A stretch of 64,000 nt of DNA from Vespula vulgaris (Eukaryota > Arthropoda > Insecta > Hymenoptera > Vespidae). The position numbers were made by a program, and so were the translations under genes. Shown here piece after piece: positions 58,201-64,000 of this stretch. Position 1 is the first letter of the stretch. Each line of letters begins with the position of its first letter. The stretch covers positions 2,165,501 to 2,229,500 of the forward strand of contig NC_066589.1 of assembly GCF_905475345.1 (NCBI RefSeq), written 5' to 3'. The notes under the pieces were generated by a model that did not search any database, was not told where the DNA came from, and worked only from the letters and a program-made list of their open reading frames with translations.

Positions 58201-59399
58201 GACGAACGACATATCCTCGAGCGTTTTCTCTTACGAATTTTGCTCTCTTTTAAATATCATTAGCTGAGATCCTACGAACTCGGTTTGTTAGAATTTCGAG
58301 CTATCTTCGATCGATATAACTTGATCGTTTTTTCCAAGAAAATATCGAAGTACATATTTAGAGGATAATTTTGGAGAATTCTTAAATGTATAAAAACTTG
58401 TCCTGACACGTTTTCCATATTTTCGACTAGAATTCAAAATAGTTTTCCGATATAAATCCTTCGTAGAACCCTTGAAACCTTTGAGAATCGTTGCTCCATG
58501 ATCGGTCGGATAGGAACGATAAGGGGAACATATTTATTTTCAGGTGAACCGAGGCGAATAGCGGAGACGTGATGCGGAAACGATATCTGGATGTATGCGA
58601 AAATAACAGAGGCTTTGGTATACAGTCTTTCGAGAAAGTATATAGATATTTCAAATCACTGTGCTCGCGACAAATTTTACCATCTTGAATAATACCCGTG
58701 AATGGAATGTAATAACAATGAGAATGAATTTATGTTAACTTCAGAGAGAATTTGTTTCTAAAAAGTAAGATTTTATCTGCAAGAAAAAAGAAAAAATTGT
58801 GTAATCATCGATCTTTGGAATAATTTCGAGGAAATTATAGAATAATATTGCATGAATGAATAACATCCGGGTACGTTAAATTTCTTTTTCTATTTCCTAT
58901 GAAAAGATATTCCAAAGGGAATGTACAGGTTTTTTTTTTATTTCGATCCTTATACATACGATTTTATATTCCAAGGAAGGAGTCGCGATGTTGTACATCT
59001 TTCCGATCTCCAATCTAGCCGTCGCTTAGCGGAGCGTGAAACACATTTGCTCGAATCGCGGTACCCTTAACCGTGCGAGCTGTAATACAGAGGAATGATC
59101 CCCTACAATGTGCCAAAGTAAAACTCAAGCAGAATACATTCCGCACGGTAACTGGATTACCCACCGAAGAGTGTTCCTTTCGAGAAGATCTATCGATTTC
59201 TTTGAGACAGTTAAACGGTCCCGACGCTTCGAGCAAGTTCAAAGGAGTTATTCTACTTAAAATTATTATCATTATCATTTGATAAAAAGAGAAATACTTG
59301 TTATCGAGATAAAATTCCTTTGAAGAACATCGAAGGACTTAGCAAGACTATTCCCATCGGAATCCAACAAAAGCGAGAAACCTACCTCCTAAACTCGCG

Positions 59400-59723
59400 T
59401 TAGAAACAATTGCGGAGGAGGAAAGAGGTGGCGGCACCGACGTTACGGAATTTTTATTCGCGAAAACGATTTGCGCCGGAGCTGGCCGAAGGGAGAGAGA
59501 CGAAAAGAGAAAGAGTGATGCTCGGCTGGAGGTGGCGGCGGGAGTTGAATCGAGCTCAGGATAATTGTTTCGAACAATCCCGGGCGACGCTTTTCGTCGG
59601 TTTCCATGGCGACCAGCGGTGGTGGCAGCAACGGCAGCGGCCGAGCAAGCGAACGAGCGAACGAGCAAGCGAGCGAGCAAGCGAGCGAGCGAACGAGCGA
59701 GCGGTCGGTCGGTCGGTCGGTCG

Positions 59724-59754
<31 letters not shown>

Positions 59755-59900
59755 GGTCGTTTACGCTGATCGAAGACTCGCTGGACTGGCGGTGGGGTGC
59801 TGCCCTTTCTCTTTGTCTCTCTCTTTCTCTCAACGGAGGTTGGGGCGATGGTGGGGGCCGAGTGGCGGCGGCGGCGGAGGTGTAGGCGGGGCAAAAGTTG
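59400..59900. promoter_or_regulatory. GC-rich island, possible promoter or 5' UTR
   Basis: By far the most GC- and CpG-rich stretch in the window, with GGC/GGT runs and a compound tetranucleotide repeat. In an AT-rich insect genome this often marks the 5' end of a gene, which here would lie outside the window or be spliced over a long intron. Confidence 0.3.
59642..59759. repeat. compound tetranucleotide repeat (GAGC-like)n (GGTC)n (TGTC)n
   Basis: Three adjoining arrays: mixed GAGC/GAAC/AAGC units, then about six GGTC, then about seven TGTC units. Confidence 0.9.
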
Positions 59901-61499
59901 AGGGCAAGAAAGTCGACGCTCGTTGGAAACGCCTCTTCCGCTTGGCAGAAAACTCCTCTCCTCGCTTTCTCCTCGCCGCGCTTCGTACTAAACCCCTTCT
60001 ATATACATATATATGTATATATGTATATATATATTCCTCTCTGTTCTTCTTTCACGTTTCTCGTACTCGTTTCCCCTCTCGAGACCTGAGCGAAATCGTT
60101 TCGTTTTTATTATCGCCTCTTAAAACGGCTGAGCCACGACGTCGGCGGGGCACATCGATCCACATTAGCTCCTAATTTCACGTTATTATCCCCACTATCG
60201 TCGTATGCCAGCTTGGACCCGCCACAGTTAAGACCTCCTTGATTTATCAGTTTCTTTACTCGTCTTCCGCTTCCGGCCTTCCTTTTCGACTCTCTTCCAT
60301 TATATTAACGGTTATGACAAATCATATCACTTTAAATTCCTTCTCTATCGTTAGGAATTCGTTCGAGAAAATGCGAGGTGGTAGTTCGAAGCGACGTCAC
60401 GCGTCGGCGGTCGCCATCTTGTGACGACATTTACAGATTTTTCGCGAGGAGTTTTACAAGTATCGAGATCTTTTTCTCTTTTTCATTTTTTCATTTCTTC
60501 TTTTTTCTTTTATTTTCTTTTCATCGAATCTTGAATGCAGTGCTCGCTGTAATTTGATCGGCACGAACGATGTCGGGTCTTGACGACGCGAAAATAAAGC
60601 AGTCCGCGTGAGGTAATTAATTTACAGGGACAAACCCGGTAACGAGTTCGGTACATGCAATCGTTCCGAGCGTGGAGCTGGATTTCCTTCTTTCTCTCTC
60701 ACGCGATATCTCGAGTATTTATGTAATATGAATGTCAGGAGACACGAATATTGACGACGGTTACTCCTTAACTTTTCATTTCTTTTCTCCGTCTCCTTTC
60801 ATCTCCTGTAGCTACGTTCAATTCCGCGTCCAGACATTTAAAATTACATTCTCCGTGTGAAGTCCTTCACAAATGTATTTCTCTCATACGTATATAGATA
60901 TGTACATAACCCGTGCTGCTTTCTGATTTATCGTGCTCAGCTATGCGATTCGTGCGCAGCACATTTCATTACCCTCTGCTTAATATATAGTCGAATTATT
61001 ATTTAATGCCGATTGCAATCGTTGGATATGTGCCTATTTCACGATTTCTTTCGCTTTGACAGCGTCTTCCAATTTTTCACTGCTTCGTTTTATCCATAAA
61101 CTTACGGTCTCATGCTGTGCTGTTTCAGATTGAAAATCGTAATACTTAGAAACGTTAAAAAAGGACCATGAATCCTGTTGATCTTATTTATTGCTACCGT
61201 GAGGATCAAAGATCATTGTTAATAAACTTGTAAAATATTTACTTATATTACTTAAAGTATAATTATATATCATTTAATTTTTTTAAACATTATATTGGAA
61301 CATAGATTTGGATTATATATCATATATAATGATAAGTATATTCGTGATTACATTTTTGTTTGTACATATATATGTATCTATAAGTTTATATTGATATCTT
61401 ATATACATTTATTTATAATTCAATGTTTTAAATGATTTATTATTATTATTATTAGAGTCAGTCCGACTAATTTAAATGAATATACATGCCTATAGTTCT

Positions 61500-61860
61500 A
61501 AAAGTAAGAGACCGCGATCAAAGTGTTCTGCGAAGCGTCATACGTCAAAGTTTCGAGGGAAAAGTGGAACGCATTACTCGTGTTTCCAGTAAAGGACCTG
61601 TCTCACGAGTCGTCACGAATTCCCCTGGCAGCAGGAAAATTAGGTACGGATTCTAGCGCTTCTCGATCGGAGATGCCCGTCACGAATTAGCATTTATATC
61701 ACTGCCGCGGCCACGTTGACGACGTGGAAATGGAATATCCGAGAGAAGTTCCCGCGGATGTGCGATTCTATCGGTCGTGTTAGCGCCTTCTGCGTCTCCC
61801 TAAGACGAATTAACGTCAACGAGTACAAACTCCACCTATATCTTCTTTCCACCCATCTAG
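61500..61860. promoter_or_regulatory. candidate conserved non-coding element
   Basis: A 360-bp stretch of balanced composition without simple repeats or a coding frame, between AT-rich flanks, with words such as CCGCGGCCACGTTGACGACG. Regulatory role inferred from composition only. Confidence 0.25.
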
Positions 61861-64000
61861 CGAGTGTTTTACATGATAAGTTATAATTTACAGTTTTTGA
61901 GACGGCTCACGATTTGAATGAGAAAACAACAAAAATGATTTTAGTATGAAGAAAAGTTTTGAAGAAATTTGATAAAGTGAAGGACAATTTAGATAATAAA
62001 AACTCTCTGCTTTAATTTAATCGATTCTCTCTCTCTCTTTTTTTCTTTCTCTATCTCTCTCTCTCTTTCGATATATATCTATAAATATTTAAATAGGTAC
62101 TATTAATTTTATTGAGTTTGTTATCTTAAATATATGCCATATGTAAATAATATATCTGCCGATAGATGTTTCATATTCATCAATAAAAATTTATTATAGT
62201 AATATAAAAAATAACATGATATTATTTTTAAAAAATTTGTAATTCTTGACAATTCATATCCTTTGGATACAGGATGAGAGACGTCGAAAGATCTAGTTTG
62301 GATTAATACGAGGATTCCTGGATAAGGGGAGTAGTCGAGTCATCGAAGGAAATTACGAAAGTCGAAAAGACGGTCAAGCGACAATAGGACATCACTGTGT
62401 TTGCTCATTCTGTCGGCCGGAAATGGTTAAAGAGCTGGCCGACGTGCACGAGACATCGTTTTGTCGAGAGGAACGATCCACTTTCGGTCACCCACGAATG
62501 CACCCAGAGTCCCACGAGGCACGGGGAATCGAATAATGTTGCTTGTCTCGATAGACTTTTCTCGTTAGTCACTTTTGCCTTTTCGAAAGTGTCGAAGCTT
62601 TCCGAACGAATCGATGACTATCTTCCCGTATCTTTTATCATCTTCTGTTCACACATCTGGTACCTCGTTGAGAATCGAAGTAATCTATTGTGACTGTCTC
62701 TTGATGCCTGTTTCGAATAGGTGAAATATCCTTTAGTAATTTAAAAACTCATATTATTAGTTTAATACGTGTGTTCGCGTATGGTTTTTTTTTTTTTATA
62801 TACAATGTCTATTAGAAGTAATTATCACGCTTTCTTGCCATTTCTTTTACATTATTTTCGTGATATATTTGACTATTTTATGAGTAACATTTTCAATCTA
62901 AAATTAAAATATTAAAAAAAGAAATAATAAAAAAATACTTGTTTATAAATCAAAGTATTATGATTTATTGAAAGCATAAATCGAATCAGAAAGTTCTTGA
63001 TTGAACAAAATTATTATTAACTTGCTAAGTATTTATATAACACGAAATTAAATATGTATAATCTATGATACGTCGACGATATTCTTTATCGTTATCTCGA
63101 AGAACGTGCACGCGCGCAAGCATCAAAAGGGGGAGAAAGAAACAATGCAATCTTTTGCGAGTGTTTTTCACAGCCTATAAAAAATGTTCCTATCACGGTC
63201 CGTCACGTCGGAACGCGTCAACTGTTTCGTCCGAACTCACGTTTCCCACTTCTCGATCCTGTGGGACACAGGAGATGGTAACAGCAATTGGGAGAGAGAA
63301 TCTTGCAGAAAGATCGATGGAACCGATAAGATGACTGCTTTTGATCACTCGCCACATCGTGTTATGTCGTGCCGCGATGATCGAACCTTAATTACACGAT
63401 TCATCTTTTTCTCTTTCTATCTCTCTTATTTTCCCTCTCTGTCTCTCTTTCTCTCTCTTTCTTTCTCTCGTTGATCTCGATTAGGTATGTATTTATTGGA
63501 TTAGTTAATAATTAATGTTATAATTTATAATATTTTATATCTAAATAAGCATAACTTTAGTTTTTGATGCTTCTTATTGAAAATTTCGACATTACTTAAT
63601 AGCCAATCTAAAACTATTATAATTCCTTAACTTTTCATATATTTTGTATATAAAAATAATATGATAGATCTATTTCAACATCATTTTTAATATATTTTTA
63701 TTTGATTTGTCATACATGTAATGATACATATCGTTGAATGATACATATCATGAAATTTCAAATAATTATACGATACAAATGACTGTGTACTTAAATACTT
63801 ATTAGCATAGAAATCTATTATTAATTTATTAATAAGATATTCATTAACTTGGTGATTATTCGTCTGTAAACAGTAAACTCCTACAAGAAACTAAAAATTA
63901 ATAATAAGTAAGTGTTAATAATTGTACATATTTAAGCTCAGACATTTTTATCCTCGACGTGATTCTCGTGTGATTTATGCTTAAGTATGCTGCATATCGT
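61861..64000. other. non-coding flank to window end
   Basis: AT-rich sequence with CT tracts near 62024-62070 and 63418-63468. Short frames around 62400-62690 and 63065-63474 show no coding character. Confidence 0.45.

Noticed and set aside
59606..60175. 189-codon plus-strand frame and several overlapping long frames on both strands
   Set aside because: The tetranucleotide repeats lack stop codons in most frames, so long frames arise on both strands. The translation is a simple repeat (SERASER-like) with no domain.
1..64000. CRISPR arrays, bacterial operons, viral or toxin genes
   Set aside because: No spaced direct repeats, no prokaryotic gene organisation and no viral protein motifs; the window is ordinary animal nuclear DNA.

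Overview
The window is 64 kb of AT-rich, intron-rich animal nuclear DNA. GT-AG introns, long (TA)n, (GA)n and (AAT)n microsatellites, and a myosin XV of the insect Myo10A/Sisyphus type point to an insect. The general texture suggests Hymenoptera (bee, wasp or ant), but that is inference, not proof. I see no prokaryotic operon, CRISPR array, virus or tRNA.

Layout. (1) Bases 1-880, + strand: the last two coding exons of an unrecognised gene that enters from the left; their splice junction can be read exactly. (2) Bases 2142-44641, - strand: one complete unconventional myosin XV gene, convergent with gene 1. I resolved 34 coding exons with phase-consistent junctions. They encode about 3,163 residues in this order: motor, IQ motifs, charged helix, MyTH4, first FERM split by a ~900-residue disordered Pro/Ser/Gln-rich insert, His/Asn-rich linker, second MyTH4, second FERM. 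A 19-kb intron (6104-25084) separates the first FERM from the second MyTH4, which is where vertebrate MYO15A carries an SH3 domain. No SH3 exon was recognised there. The intron does hold a separate 457-codon open frame on the same strand (8585-9958). (3) Intron 1 (38202-44620) contains a 767-codon basic Ser/Arg/Thr-rich open frame that can splice in frame to the motor. It is a candidate alternative long N-terminal extension, similar in architecture to the extension of vertebrate MYO15A. TATA-like boxes and a 67-codon frame lie upstream of it. (4) Bases 44725-64000: non-coding 5' flank with microsatellites, one candidate MITE (about 51643-52020), several GC-richer blocks that look like conserved regulatory DNA or promoters, and a compound tetranucleotide repeat in a GC-rich island (59400-59900). 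No convincing gene was found here.

Main anomalies: an apparent 1-bp insertion in a homopolymer of motor exon 2 breaks the frame of an otherwise intact gene; the long alternative N-terminal exon; the open frame inside the 19-kb intron with no SH3 seen; and a His-Asn repeat expansion just before the second MyTH4. Family assignments rest on recalled motor, MyTH4 and FERM motifs. No search was run.
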